Part shown: in pieces, positions 50,836 to 59,371 of the stretch
How the letters are laid out: each line of letters begins with the position of its first letter
How positions within the stretch are numbered: the stretch's first letter is position 1
Assembly: GCF_014764445.1 (NCBI RefSeq)
Contig: NZ_CP061722.1
Location: 1-64,000 of the forward strand
From: Pseudarthrobacter sp. BIM B-2242
Lineage (GTDB): Bacteria > Actinomycetota > Actinomycetes > Actinomycetales > Micrococcaceae
Direction of reading: 5' to 3'
DNA length: 64,000 bases
Position numbers and translations under genes: made by a program
The notes under the pieces: model-generated
What the model saw: the letters and a program-made list of their open reading frames with translations, nothing else
The model's database searches: none
Told to the model about the DNA's origin: nothing

Positions 50836-51900
50836 ATGGTTTCCACCAGTGATGAAAGCGGCCAATGGTTACTGGTGGATTACCTCACCAGGGACCAGCC
50901 CGGGCTGCTGAGCATCGGCGGTGCGAACTATCACGGCGCCAGCCTCCGCAAGAACCTGACACCCCTGGGCCGCGAGCTCTTGGTCGACCGGATCCGCGTC
51001 GTCGCAGAAACCGGCACCACCATTGATGACGTCGTGACCTACCGGGACCAGGACTACAGGGTGGTGGTCTGCCCCGCACTGGCCCCCACCTCAGGAATCC
51101 CGGTGGCCGTACAGGCGGTCTACTTCCCCGCTAACGCGGTGATACCGGAAAGGCCCCTGGCCGGCACCGTGGAGTGGATCATCTCGGACACCGGCAGGAT
51201 CGACACTGCCTGGAACGATGACTTGTTCGGGATCTACGAAGTTGACCGGCACGGCGCAAGCCCCACCGGGGACATGAACCAGTGGGTGTCCCAGCTGATC
51301 GCCCCCGAGGACCGGGCACGGATGAAAGTCACCATTGACGCAGCCATCAGGTCCGGCAACGCGCAGCGGTACCTGGTCCCCTACCGGGTCGTCACGCGGT
51401 ACGGCTCCGAGGACCCTGGCGTGCGGAACCTGGAAGTCTGCGGGCGTGTCTTCCCCCTCCCGGAGCAGGGCGTCAAGGTTCTCCGCGCCATCACCCGCGA
51501 GGTCGCCGAGGTGACCCAGAGCCCGGTCACGCCCGGCTTCGGTGACTTCCAGTCCAGCAGCCTGCTTCGTGCCGTCTTCGACCTGTCCGAGGACCAGGTC
51601 CTGGCGGCAGTGGACACCAGCTGCTGGCAGGTGTTCATGACCTCCAAGTCATGGGACGAGCACGACCTGCAGATGCCCCGGTTCGGCTACATGCCCCACG
51701 TCATCTACCCCGGAGAGTTCCGCATCTTCCGTGAGGTCGTGGAGGCCGCGGACCCCTCCTATTCAGATGTCATCAGCATGCTCCGCCGTGACGGCAGCTA
51801 CGTGCCGTACAGGGTCTTTGCCAGTGGCGGGACCAACGCCGGCGAGGGTGAACCGGACCCCTACGTGATGATCAAGATGCTGCAGGCCTCCACCAACTGA
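50836..51900 (+). CDS. PAS-like domain protein
   Basis: A 354-residue soluble protein. Residues about 110-190 have the PAS/PAC pattern (GTVEWIISDTGRI, AWNDDLFGIYEVDR, IAPEDRARMKVTIDAAI). The first 110 and last 120 residues may be related sensor-like domains. No kinase, cyclase or HTH output domain is attached, so it may bind a ligand and act through a partner. Preceded by repeats and a vegetative-type promoter, divergent from the MBL gene. Confidence 0.55.
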   Translation: MVSTSDESGQWLLVDYLTRDQPGLLSIGGANYHGASLRKNLTPLGRELLVDRIRVVAETGTTIDDVVTYRDQDYRVVVCPALAPTSGIPVAVQAVYFPANAVIPERPLAGTVEWIISDTGRIDTAWNDDLFGIYEVDRHGASPTGDMNQWVSQLIAPEDRARMKVTIDAAIRSGNAQRYLVPYRVVTRYGSEDPGVRNLEVCGRVFPLPEQGVKVLRAITREVAEVTQSPVTPGFGDFQSSSLLRAVFDLSEDQVLAAVDTSCWQVFMTSKSWDEHDLQMPRFGYMPHVIYPGEFRIFREVVEAADPSYSDVISMLRRDGSYVPYRVFASGGTNAGEGEPDPYVMIKMLQASTN

Positions 51901-51954
51901 CACGACACATCCCGGATGGCGGATGCCGGCAATACACCGCACCGGATGCAAGCC

Positions 51955-51992
51955 GGGAAGGCATCCTTGACGCTCCGCACACATAGGCCCCG
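51955..51992 (+). promoter_or_regulatory. Class B promoter
   Basis: GGGAAGG at 51955-51961, 13 nt, CCGCACACAT at 51975-51984, +1 at 51992; leader of about 60 nt. Confidence 0.65.
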
Positions 51993-52054
51993 CCGGACTA
52001 CCGGCAGGGCCGCTTCGATCGTCGCGGCCTTCCTCCTGATCGAAAGCAGTGCCC

Positions 52055-52495
52055 GTGAGACTCTCTGACTTTGACGTCCCCGAATACGACACCCTGCTGT
52101 GGCTCATGGGCGGATTCTTCGCGTTGGCGGCCCTGGCAATGGTTGCCATGGTTTTCATCCCCACGAGCCAGGGAAAGACCAGCATTGGCAAGCGTACGCT
52201 GATCACCGGATTCACCGTCTGCGCTCTTTTTGTTGCGGCCGGGCTTGTGACAAGCGGGACGCTGCGCGAGGCATTGAGCAGCCAGGACGAGAAGTTCACC
52301 GCCGCCCTGCAGAGCAAGTACGGCGCAACATCGTCCAAGACGTACCGGGAGGTCAGGTACACGTCGGGGAGCGAAGCAACCCTGACCCGGGACGGCAAGT
52401 CCACTCCGGTCCGCTTCGTCCTCAATGGCGAGACCATCACGCCGTTCGCCATTACGGAAACCGAATACCCGGCGCTGGAAGCCAGCCATGACTGA
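52055..52495 (+). CDS. Two-helix membrane protein
   Basis: A 146-residue protein with two transmembrane helices (about 12-34 and 50-70) and an extracytoplasmic domain of about 70 residues (KYGATSSKTYREVRYTSGSE). Function unknown. The second of two in-frame GTG codons (52049, 52055) is preferred because GAAAG lies 7 nt upstream. Confidence 0.55.
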   Translation: MRLSDFDVPEYDTLLWLMGGFFALAALAMVAMVFIPTSQGKTSIGKRTLITGFTVCALFVAAGLVTSGTLREALSSQDEKFTAALQSKYGATSSKTYREVRYTSGSEATLTRDGKSTPVRFVLNGETITPFAITETEYPALEASHD

Positions 52496-52997
52496 GCAGC
52501 CACGCCTCCACCCGATCAAGGGACCCGGCCCCTACAGGATTGACGTCCGGCTGGAGCCGGTGCCCCATGTGCCTTCGTCCCGACACAGGCCCGAAGCCTT
52601 CGATGCCGCCAAGCTTCTCGGCGCGGATTTCAAAGGCGAGCACGACCGCGGACTGTCCCGCTTCGAAGCAAGGGTCTACGCCCCGCCCGGCGTTGAGGAC
52701 GCGGACCGGGACCGGTGCATGATCGCCAACTTCTCGTTCCAGCACATGGTCCTGGGCTACGCCTCCGGCGGCGCCATGCACTTCACCGGAGTCCTTGTCG
52801 GCGCTCTCGCCTACACTTCGACCTTGTACAAGTCCCTGGACTCAGGGGTTCCGCTGACGGAACTCGAGGAGGCCAGGGGCAACTGGCCCGGCGACGTGCG
52901 GTACCAACCGCCGGCCTGGGCCCACCTGCAGCCCTTCCTGGGGTGGCGGGCCGCCGTCACGGTCGCTCCCTTGGGCGGCAGGGAGGAAAGCCAATGA
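52488..52997 (+). CDS. Hypothetical protein coupled to the membrane protein
   Basis: A 169-residue protein starting in the stop region of the upstream gene (ATGA overlap). Conserved-looking aromatic and charged segments (GVEDADRDRCMIANFSF) and a hydrophobic stretch MHFTGVLVGALAY. No family recognised. Confidence 0.55.
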   Translation: MTEQPRLHPIKGPGPYRIDVRLEPVPHVPSSRHRPEAFDAAKLLGADFKGEHDRGLSRFEARVYAPPGVEDADRDRCMIANFSFQHMVLGYASGGAMHFTGVLVGALAYTSTLYKSLDSGVPLTELEEARGNWPGDVRYQPPAWAHLQPFLGWRAAVTVAPLGGREESQ

Positions 52998-53037
52998 CCC
53001 TGGCAACAACCAGCAGCACACGGCCGGCCCGGCCTTC

Positions 53038-53075
53038 GGGCAGTCCCGGCCGGAGCGCCGCACACATGAGCGCCA
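53038..53075 (+). promoter_or_regulatory. Class B promoter, leaderless
   Basis: GGGCAGT at 53038-53044, 13 nt, CCGCACACAT at 53058-53067, 7 nt to the ATG at 53075. Confidence 0.65.
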
Positions 53076-53653
53076 TGACTGACGCCACCGCAGCTCCTGC
53101 CGTGCCCGAACTGGACCTGGACGCCCTCGAAGCGACTGCACGCGCAGCCGCCGCCATAGCGCCGGGAGCCTGGTTCTGGCGGGGCAACACCGACCACGAA
53201 GAACCCGCCCTGAGCTGCATCGTGCCCCGCCTGGGCCGTGTCGAGGTTCTCGGCCACTGCACGGTGGACAGGGAACGGGACTCGTTCGAAGCCAGGCAGC
53301 ACATCAACGACCTGGAGAACTGCTTCGGCACGCTAACCGAGGACGCCAAGGAACAGTACCTGAAGGACTGGCTCTGGGCCGACGAGGCTTACGAAGTACC
53401 CAACACGGACTCCCGGCTCTCCTTCTTCAACGGAAACTTCAAGGTGCCGGCCCGGGATCTGGTCACCTACGAGGTAGCACGCCTGCGTGGCCTGCCCGAC
53501 GATACGAAACGGGAGCACGACGGGATCCACCGCGGCAACATCGTCGATGTCCGCAGCCCCATCGCCCAGCACCTCGCCGCCGCAAGCGCCGACACCGTGC
53601 TGGCCCTGATCGGCCGCATCCGGGACCTCGAAGCCAAGGTCGCTGCCCTGTGA
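53075..53653 (+). CDS. Phage/plasmid-type hypothetical protein (Ead-like C-terminus)
   Basis: A 192-residue protein. N-terminal helix LDLDALEATARAAAAIAPG and Trp-containing strand WFWRGNTD; C-terminus IAQHLAAASADTVLALIGRI followed by RDLEAKVAAL, a pattern frequent at the ends of phage Ead/Ea22-like proteins (location within the set of small accessory proteins). Function unknown. It overlaps the next gene by 4 nt (GTGA). Confidence 0.55.
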   Translation: MTDATAAPAVPELDLDALEATARAAAAIAPGAWFWRGNTDHEEPALSCIVPRLGRVEVLGHCTVDRERDSFEARQHINDLENCFGTLTEDAKEQYLKDWLWADEAYEVPNTDSRLSFFNGNFKVPARDLVTYEVARLRGLPDDTKREHDGIHRGNIVDVRSPIAQHLAAASADTVLALIGRIRDLEAKVAAL

Positions 53654-54045
53654 GCGGCCTCGACCAGCTGCACTACGCGACCCACACCACCGCGTTCGCC
53701 CTCACCTGGCTGATCGTCCAGGTGATTGTCATGGCATGCGTCACCACCGAACTCATCCGCCACTACCTGGCCCGCGGCACCCGCGGCCGCTACATCATGA
53801 CCACCATCGTCCGCACCCTGACCGTGCCGGCCATCCTGGTGAAAATGGTCGACATCGTCCTGGACGTCGCCGACAAGAGCTGGCTCAACCTGGTGATCGA
53901 CATCGTCATCACCGCGTTCCTCATCATGAAGTGGTACTGGACCAAGGATGACGACAACTGGTGGAAGGGCCGGGGCAAGAAGCTGGGCCTCTGGGCCCGC
54001 CGGACGTTCACCCGCAGTTCCCGGACAGCAGCCCAGGCCGCCTGA
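53650..54045 (+). CDS. Small polytopic membrane protein
   Basis: A 131-residue protein with about three hydrophobic segments (about 15-38, 48-70, 75-95) and a basic Trp-rich tail (KWYWTKDDDNWWKGRGKK). The GTG start overlaps the preceding stop. Role unknown. Confidence 0.55.
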   Translation: MSGLDQLHYATHTTAFALTWLIVQVIVMACVTTELIRHYLARGTRGRYIMTTIVRTLTVPAILVKMVDIVLDVADKSWLNLVIDIVITAFLIMKWYWTKDDDNWWKGRGKKLGLWARRTFTRSSRTAAQAA

Positions 54046-54062
54046 CAGTAAGCACAGAGACA

Positions 54063-54099
54063 GCAGAAGCGCGGTGCCGCGAAGGTGCCGCGCTTCTGC
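54063..54099 (+). terminator. Terminator
   Basis: GCAGAAGCGCGG / CCGCGCTTCTGC stem after the membrane-protein gene; weak T-tract. Confidence 0.6.
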
Positions 54100-54151
54100 G
54101 TTGGCACAACTTGGCGCTGGAGCCACCCGAACGACGCGCCCAGGCAGGCGT

Positions 54152-54190
54152 GGGCACGGGAACGCCTGCCTCCGTACACATGGGGTTGCA
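54152..54190 (+). promoter_or_regulatory. Class B promoter, leaderless (8-nt gap)
   Basis: GGGCACG at 54152-54158, 13 nt, CCGTACACAT at 54172-54181, 8 nt to the ATG at 54190. Confidence 0.6.
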
Positions 54191-54546
54191 TGAGCGACCT
54201 GCAGACCATTCTCGACCGCCACGCCGCGGCCACACCGGGACCACACAGCGTTGACGTCATCGACGACCACCTCGGCCGGCCCGACAGCAGGGAATGGCTG
54301 ATCACCGACCTCGCCCGCGACCAGTACGGCAACAACGCCGTCCACTTCGGCCAGGACGAGGCCACCGCCCGGTTCGTGGCTGCCGCATTCACCGACGTCC
54401 CTGTGCTGGCGGCCCGCCTGCAGAAGGCCGAGAAGATCCTCGCCACCATGGAGGACCTCCTGGACCACGGTGCCGTCCTCTCCAGCGACTTCGGCGAGGT
54501 CGCTGCAGACCTGCGCAAAGCACTGGAGCTGGAGGGTGCAGAGTGA
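54190..54546 (+). CDS. Hypothetical accessory protein
   Basis: A 118-residue protein with the pattern EWLITDLARDQYGNNAVHF then EATARFVAAAFTDVPVLAAR, widespread in actinobacterial phage/plasmid small proteins (a beta-hairpin followed by two helices). Function unknown. It overlaps the phosphoesterase gene by 4 nt. Confidence 0.55.
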   Translation: MSDLQTILDRHAAATPGPHSVDVIDDHLGRPDSREWLITDLARDQYGNNAVHFGQDEATARFVAAAFTDVPVLAARLQKAEKILATMEDLLDHGAVLSSDFGEVAADLRKALELEGAE

Positions 54547-55133
54547 CCACCGTCCTGACCACGAGTGACCCCCACATCGGGCACGCCCTTGTGGCCGCGG
54601 ACCGCGGGTTCACCTCCATCGCCGACCATGATGAGTTTTTCGCCCAGCAATGGGCTGAGAACGTCACCAAGAAGGACTCGGTCTGGATTCTCGGCGACCT
54701 TGCATCGTCCAACCCGAAACCGGCATTGGAGCTGCTCAGGAAGCTGCCTGGCACCAAGCACCTGGTCGCCGGTAACCACGATCCGGTCCACCCGCTGTAC
54801 TCAGACGCCCACCGGCACTTCCGCAAATACCTCGACGTGTTCGCCTCGGTGCAGATGGCTGCGAGCCGGCGCATCGGGGACCGCAACGTCCTGCTCTCCC
54901 ACTTCCCCTATTCCGGGGACGGAGTCGACAGGGAAGACCGCTACGACCAGTGGCGCCTGCGGGACAAGGGTCTGTGGCTGCTCCACGGGCACGTCCACAG
55001 GGCCTGGAAAGTGACCGGCCGCCAGGTCAACGTCGGCTTCGACGCATGGCAGCGCCCAGTCTCCTTCGACGAGCTGGGCGCATTTATCAACGCATGTGAA
55101 ACGGAAAACGAACTGATCGGAGCCACACTTTGA
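54543..55133 (+). CDS. Calcineurin-like metallophosphoesterase
   Basis: A 196-residue protein with the complete metallophosphoesterase motif set: SDPHIGH (D-x-H), WILGDL (GD), AGNHDP (GNHD), LSHFPY and HGHVHRAW. Such small single-domain enzymes hydrolyse phosphodiesters of nucleotides or nucleic acids. GTG start overlapping the upstream TGA. Cytosolic; substrate unknown. Confidence 0.82.
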   Translation: MTTVLTTSDPHIGHALVAADRGFTSIADHDEFFAQQWAENVTKKDSVWILGDLASSNPKPALELLRKLPGTKHLVAGNHDPVHPLYSDAHRHFRKYLDVFASVQMAASRRIGDRNVLLSHFPYSGDGVDREDRYDQWRLRDKGLWLLHGHVHRAWKVTGRQVNVGFDAWQRPVSFDELGAFINACETENELIGATL

Positions 55134-55393
55134 CGTCCCGGACATCGGGAGCCGGTGACGGGTTCCGGAAGAAGCTCACGTCTCCGCGGCTGCAGATTCC
55201 CACCTGGCTGACCGTTGCGCTCCTCCTGACCGCAATCGCTACTTCTGTCTGGGCCTGGCTCACTGGTGATGACGCTGCGGGATGGATCAGCAGCGCAGCG
55301 ACGCTGCTGTTCGTGGCCGCCTTGCTGGCCCTCGAAAGGCTGACGAGGCGGCTGTTCCGCGACCACTACAACTTGAAAGGCAGCAATGACTGA
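55130..55393 (+). CDS. Small two-helix membrane protein
   Basis: An 87-residue protein with two transmembrane helices (about 25-43 and 50-68) and a basic C-terminus. TTG start overlaps the phosphoesterase stop. Function unknown. Confidence 0.5.
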   Translation: MTSRTSGAGDGFRKKLTSPRLQIPTWLTVALLLTAIATSVWAWLTGDDAAGWISSAATLLFVAALLALERLTRRLFRDHYNLKGSND

Positions 55394-55853
55394 GACTACG
55401 ACCCTGCCCTGCGCGGTCTGCCGCAAACCGCTGGAGCGCAGCGACGGGGACCCCAACGTCCCCTACGGCGCCAACATCTTCATCACCCACGGACACTACG
55501 GCTCTACAGCCTTCGACGCCGTGTTCGGTGGAGAGCACCTCGAGCTGCTGATCTGCACTGAATGCATGACGACCATGCGGGAGAACGCCGCCATCCACCG
55601 TGTCCTCAAGGCCACCGAAGCCACTCCGGAGCAGACCTTCATCTGGGGCTCCCCGGAGGACCCGAACGAGGACAACCCCTGGAACAAGCAGCGGCTGCGG
55701 AACGACTTCGCCATGGAGGACTTCTTCGCGCAGACCCCGGGGATGACCGAGGACTGGGCCAAGCTGATCTACGACGCCTGCCAGGTGGTGTCCCGCGACG
55801 GGAAGGTCTTCGATCCCGCCTCCATCCCGGCTCCGGCGGTGGCCAATGCTTGA
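55386..55853 (+). CDS. Zinc-ribbon hypothetical protein
   Basis: A 155-residue protein with CAVC (about 9-12) and CTEC (about 57-60), a likely treble-clef zinc site, separated by a strand-rich insert. An acidic/aromatic C-terminus follows. Overlaps the preceding gene by 8 nt and the next by 8 nt. Confidence 0.6.
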   Translation: MTETTTLPCAVCRKPLERSDGDPNVPYGANIFITHGHYGSTAFDAVFGGEHLELLICTECMTTMRENAAIHRVLKATEATPEQTFIWGSPEDPNEDNPWNKQRLRNDFAMEDFFAQTPGMTEDWAKLIYDACQVVSRDGKVFDPASIPAPAVANA

Positions 55854-56160
55854 GAGCCACCCCCGGGTCGTCGCCGGTGCCCAGGCACGGGTCGACTTCT
55901 ACGAGCCGCTCCGCGACGGCCGTCCGTCTGAATGGACCGAGATCGACTACGCCGAAGCCGACGTCACACTGAAGGCTGCCGACGCCTGGGACGCCGCCAA
56001 CGGTGTCCTCCGGGTCACCGTCGATGACGCGCTCCGTGACCGCCTGATGGATGCCCTGCACGTGGGCGCCACAGGCGACCTCTGCGAGGATGCCGACGCG
56101 GTGCTGGCAGCCGTCCTGGCTGCGCTGGTCCCCGGCGTGAATTCTGTGGCACCGGAGTAG
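55846..56160 (+). CDS. Hypothetical protein
   Basis: A 104-residue acidic alpha/beta protein, unrecognised (VVAGAQARVDFYEPL, LRVTVDDALRDRLMDAL). Last gene of the overlapping run that begins at 54190. Confidence 0.5.
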   Translation: MLESHPRVVAGAQARVDFYEPLRDGRPSEWTEIDYAEADVTLKAADAWDAANGVLRVTVDDALRDRLMDALHVGATGDLCEDADAVLAAVLAALVPGVNSVAPE

Positions 56161-56191
56161 GTTCCGGGCTTGTCCGTACACATGGCAGCCA
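56154..56191 (+). promoter_or_regulatory. Class B promoter, leaderless
   Basis: CCGTACACAT at 56174-56183 with 7 nt to the ATG at 56191. The -35 is weaker (GGAGTAG at 56154-56160). Confidence 0.55.
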
Positions 56192-56355
56192 TGAAACCGA
56201 TGCCCCATGTCCACACCTATGTCCTGAACGGCAAGGGTGAACGGATCAGCCGCTGTCTCCACTCCGAAGACCACCATCGAGCGGTGAAGTACGCGCTGCG
56301 CCGCCGGCTGCTCACTGCAGCACGTGCCATCTTCGCGAAAAGCGCATGGCGGTGA
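56191..56355 (+). CDS. Small basic hypothetical protein
   Basis: A 54-residue, His/Arg-rich protein (MKPMPHVHTYVLNG start) beginning at the class B +1. Possibly nucleic-acid binding; nothing more can be said. Overlaps the next gene by 10 nt. Confidence 0.5.
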   Translation: MKPMPHVHTYVLNGKGERISRCLHSEDHHRAVKYALRRRLLTAARAIFAKSAWR

Positions 56356-56702
56356 GCGAGGCCCCGGTCCGCCGCCGCGGCTACCACCGCCCCCGGACGC
56401 TGCCCGCACCCGAGCAGTTCACCCTGGCCGGGCACCGGTTCGAAACCGACGGCAAGGATCTGTGGGTGACACCGCCGGACACTGAGCGCATCGACCGGTT
56501 CAAGGTCACCCGGTACCTCAGCTCCCGCTCCATGAAGCAGGGCTACCCCGTCGAGCTGGTGCGCCCCGAACCGATGACCGCCGAGTTCGCCCGCTCCGCC
56601 GCAGCCTTCTGGCTGGAGTGGTCCACCACCGCAGACGCCGCGGCACATCCACCGGTGTTCCTGGACCACTACGTCCGCCAGCTGGAATCGGGCAGCGCCT
56701 GA
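56346..56702 (+). CDS. Hypothetical protein
   Basis: A 118-residue protein: basic N-terminus, a strand-rich segment (FTLAGHRFETDGKDLWVTPP) and helical C-terminal half. No family recognised. Cotranscribed with the preceding basic protein. Confidence 0.5.
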   Translation: MAVSEAPVRRRGYHRPRTLPAPEQFTLAGHRFETDGKDLWVTPPDTERIDRFKVTRYLSSRSMKQGYPVELVRPEPMTAEFARSAAAFWLEWSTTADAAAHPPVFLDHYVRQLESGSA

Positions 56703-56727
56703 GCTGCTGCCGCACACATGGCAGGTC
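56690..56727 (+). promoter_or_regulatory. Class B promoter
   Basis: GGGCAGC at 56690-56696, 13 nt, CCGCACACAT at 56710-56719, +1 at 56727; 40-nt leader with GAGGAG. Confidence 0.65.
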
Positions 56728-56766
56728 AGAACGCCGGAACCACCGGCACCGACCCGAGGAGTTCTC

Positions 56767-57081
56767 ATGCTCAAGAACGACGTCATTGGCCACCTGACTG
56801 TCCGCATCCCGATCCGCCTCGTGGAGGATCGCGAGTCCTGGGAGATTCCGGAGGTCTACACCTACCTGGAGGCCGACCCTGCAGAGCTGGTCTCCCACGA
56901 CATTCCAGTTGCCTTCCACGAGCGTATGCGGGAGACGCTTGAAGAGTCCGGCGGCTTCCAGGTAGGCACCTGGGGCGAGGTCGAATTGGCGCAGACCACG
57001 CTCCTGCACGAGCATCCGATGCCCGCTGAACCAGCCCTTCCGTCACTGGAGCTGAACTTCTTCGGGAAGGCCTCCCAGTGA
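56767..57081 (+). CDS. Hypothetical protein
   Basis: A 104-residue acidic protein (GHLTVRIPIRLVEDRESWEI). Good SD GAGGAG 7 nt before ATG. No family recognised. Confidence 0.5.
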   Translation: MLKNDVIGHLTVRIPIRLVEDRESWEIPEVYTYLEADPAELVSHDIPVAFHERMRETLEESGGFQVGTWGEVELAQTTLLHEHPMPAEPALPSLELNFFGKASQ

Positions 57082-57284
57082 AACGCAACCTCCGCGCCCG
57101 GGCCGTGGGCGCCCGCAAGAAGGAGCTCCGCCGCCGGCACCGGGACCGCATGAAGCGGGTGTGCTGCGAGCGGTGCCTGAGCCACGCATCTGGCCATCTC
57201 GGCCGCATGGCCCGGGCTGCAGAGTCACCCTTCCGGCCTACCGCCAGGGCAGCCGCCCTCCGCGACCAACACCTCAACTCCTGA
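57078..57284 (+). CDS. Small Arg-rich protein with a Cys pair
   Basis: A 68-residue strongly basic protein (ARKKELRRRHRDRMKR) with VCCERC. GTG overlaps the previous stop. Likely RNA- or DNA-binding; unproven. Confidence 0.45.
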   Translation: MKRNLRARAVGARKKELRRRHRDRMKRVCCERCLSHASGHLGRMARAAESPFRPTARAAALRDQHLNS

Positions 57285-57293
57285 CAGGGGACC

Positions 57294-57599
57294 ATGAAGA
57301 TCCTGAACATCAACCGCCGCGCGACCAACGAGATCGACGTTGCGCTGCCCTTCGACAGCGACGCCCAGGTACTGGCCGCCTGGGACTACCTCATGGCCAA
57401 CCGGAGGGCCGACAGCTTCCGCTACGACCCGGAAGTCGAGGGCGAAGACCCGGACCGCGCCTGGATGGGCCAGTACCTGCAGAACCACCGGTCCGGCATT
57501 CCCCAGCCCGTCCCTGACGCAGACCAGGTCCGGCGCGCCATCCCAAAAATCTGGGGCGCCGAGATGAACTACGACGTCAGGGAGCTTCTCGGAATCTGA
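57294..57599 (+). CDS. Hypothetical protein
   Basis: A 101-residue protein (MKILNINRRATNEIDVALPF) preceded by CAGGGG. Alpha/beta, acidic, unrecognised; ends EMNYDVRELLGI. Confidence 0.5.
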   Translation: MKILNINRRATNEIDVALPFDSDAQVLAAWDYLMANRRADSFRYDPEVEGEDPDRAWMGQYLQNHRSGIPQPVPDADQVRRAIPKIWGAEMNYDVRELLGI

Positions 57600-57646
57600 G
57601 CGCTCCCGGGCCGGCAGTCCCCTACCCAAAAGCCGAAAGCCCGCCC

Positions 57647-57658
57647 TAGAATCGGCCA
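57647..57658 (+). promoter_or_regulatory. Vegetative-type -10 box, leaderless
   Basis: TAGAAT at 57647-57652 and 5 nt to the ATG at 57658. No clear -35. Confidence 0.4.
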
Positions 57659-57981
57659 TGGGATTCGTGCTGGGCGTACTCGCAATTGGCCTGCTCTGGC
57701 TGATCTGCGTCATCGGCGTAGTGGTCGGAGCCGTCTGGCTGGTTGCTCCGAAGCGCCCGAAAGCACCCACACCCCCACGGCCTAAGCCTGCACTCAAGCC
57801 AGCCCCGGCCGTCATTGCTCCCCCGCGACCGGAGCCTGCGCCAAAGACGGTCCCGGCCAGCAGCACTCCCGCACCGCAGGCCGCCCCTATGTATGTCCCC
57901 CGCTGGGGACCGCACCGCCGCGCCTGGGAGGTCCGCTCGAAGGCGCAGTGGCAGGCTGAGTTCGACCAAGACGGGGAGTAG
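57658..57981 (+). CDS. Single-pass membrane protein with Pro-rich linker
   Basis: A 107-residue protein: N-terminal transmembrane helix (about 3-28), Pro/Ala/Lys-rich linker, and a short C-terminal module PMYVPRWGPHRRAWEVRSKA. It resembles small membrane-anchored actinobacterial proteins of unknown function. Confidence 0.5.
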   Translation: MGFVLGVLAIGLLWLICVIGVVVGAVWLVAPKRPKAPTPPRPKPALKPAPAVIAPPRPEPAPKTVPASSTPAPQAAPMYVPRWGPHRRAWEVRSKAQWQAEFDQDGE

Positions 57982-58005
57982 CAGCGCCGATCCGCGACCA
58001 CCGGC

Positions 58006-58043
58006 GGGGAGGGATCGGGAGCCCTCCCTACACATAGGGCTTA
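58006..58043 (+). promoter_or_regulatory. Class B promoter, leaderless
   Basis: GGGGAGG at 58006-58012, 13 nt, CCCTACACAT at 58026-58035, 7 nt to the ATG at 58043. Confidence 0.6.
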
Positions 58044-58489
58044 TGACGATCCTGAGCACCTTCAAGCCCAGCCCGCGGTTCACTCTTCCCACCCCTGAGC
58101 AGGAAGACGCCATCGAGTCGGCGGGGCTGCTCCTGATCGCTGCCGACCACCTCCGCGATGAGGCCCGCGAAGCCCTGATGACCACCCCGGCGTCCCGGGA
58201 AAGCTACAGCCGCTACCAGGCGGTGACCGCCGCGCTGAAGTCCGTGGAGCGGGCAGCTGCCCGCGCCTACGCCGCCGGCAGCCTGCCGGTGGAAGCCCTG
58301 GGGTTCACCCCGGCCGACAGCATGGGACGCCACGCCGAGCACCTCGATGCCGCCCTGGAATTCGTCACGGCCGGATACCGGGCAGCCCTTCCAACCGTCG
58401 GCCTCGGCGGCCTCGTGGACGCCTCCGCCCTGGACGCTGCACGCAAGGCAATCCAGTTCGAACTGTCAGCAGCTGGAACGTCCTCATGA
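58043..58489 (+). CDS. Helical hypothetical protein
   Basis: A 148-residue, Ala-rich all-helical protein (IESAGLLLIAADHLRDEARE). No family recognised. It overlaps the following gene by 4 nt. Confidence 0.5.
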   Translation: MTILSTFKPSPRFTLPTPEQEDAIESAGLLLIAADHLRDEAREALMTTPASRESYSRYQAVTAALKSVERAAARAYAAGSLPVEALGFTPADSMGRHAEHLDAALEFVTAGYRAALPTVGLGGLVDASALDAARKAIQFELSAAGTSS

Positions 58490-58728
58490 GCGAGGCCGCA
58501 GCTGAAGAAGCCCAGGTCTGCACGAGGCTGCTGCCCTACACCACCCACCAAATCGCCAACATGCAGCGCTGCGGCAAGCCCGCAACCGATAAGGACAAGG
58601 ACGGCAACCCGATCTGCCCCGTGCACAGGGGCGCCGACGTGCGTGGTGACCAGAACCGCAGCCGTGCCAAGGACCGCTATTACCGACGGATGGGGATCAA
58701 CCCCGCCAAGATGAACTTCGAGGACTGA
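58486..58728 (+). CDS. Small Cys-containing protein
   Basis: An 80-residue protein with C12, C29 and C44-P-V-H spacing that could coordinate zinc, and a basic C-terminus (RSRAKDRYYRRMG). ATGA overlap with the preceding gene. Confidence 0.5.
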   Translation: MSEAAAEEAQVCTRLLPYTTHQIANMQRCGKPATDKDKDGNPICPVHRGADVRGDQNRSRAKDRYYRRMGINPAKMNFED

Positions 58729-58731
58729 ACA

Positions 58732-59049
58732 ATGGGCAAAGCAAAAGGATTGAGCGTCTCCCGGAGGAAATTCCGGAAGCTGATCGCCGACAACTACGGC
58801 AAGCCCGGGGAACTTAGCGGCCAGCCCTGGTACGGCGAGGGCATCTTCGTCCAGCACCTGACCCCGGACATCTACACCCTGATCGGCTTCTGCGGCCGTG
58901 GCGTGCGCAGCATCAACAGCCACCCGATCCGGACCCTCATCGGCATGACGTGTCCCGAATGCACCGGGGTGCTCAAGAAGATCAACCGCCGCATCGAGGC
59001 CGAGAACAGGACTCTGCAGGAAGCATCCGACACCACGGAAGGACACTGA
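58732..59049 (+). CDS. Hypothetical protein
   Basis: A 105-residue basic protein with CGRG and a CPEC pair (about 74-77), unrecognised. It follows the previous gene by 3 nt. Confidence 0.5.
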   Translation: MGKAKGLSVSRRKFRKLIADNYGKPGELSGQPWYGEGIFVQHLTPDIYTLIGFCGRGVRSINSHPIRTLIGMTCPECTGVLKKINRRIEAENRTLQEASDTTEGH

Positions 59050-59050
59050 C

Positions 59051-59317
59051 ATGGAATCCCCGAACGCACCCAGCACAGCCCGGGCCCTGCAGGGAGCCAC
59101 GGGGAACTTCAAGGTGGCCATCGCCTTCCTGTACTTCACGGTGACGGCCACCTACCTTGCCATGACAGCCCTTGGCGGCACCCACGTCGATACCGTCTTC
59201 TGGGTGTGGCCGCTGGTCATTCCGCTGGCCATGGGAATCACCGGGTGGAACACAGGCAGGCCATTGACCGCCGAGGAGGCCCGCCAGCGCGCGGACATCT
59301 CCCGCTGGGATGTATAG
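59051..59317 (+). CDS. Small two-helix membrane protein
   Basis: An 88-residue protein with two hydrophobic helices (about 20-42 and 48-65) and a hydrophilic tail RPLTAEEARQRADISRWDV. It starts 1 nt after the preceding stop; end of the run that starts at 58043. Confidence 0.5.
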   Translation: MESPNAPSTARALQGATGNFKVAIAFLYFTVTATYLAMTALGGTHVDTVFWVWPLVIPLAMGITGWNTGRPLTAEEARQRADISRWDV

Positions 59318-59371
59318 AGCGCCGCTGAACATATGAGGCCCTGCAGCGAAGCCGTGGTGTCGAGGGGCTGG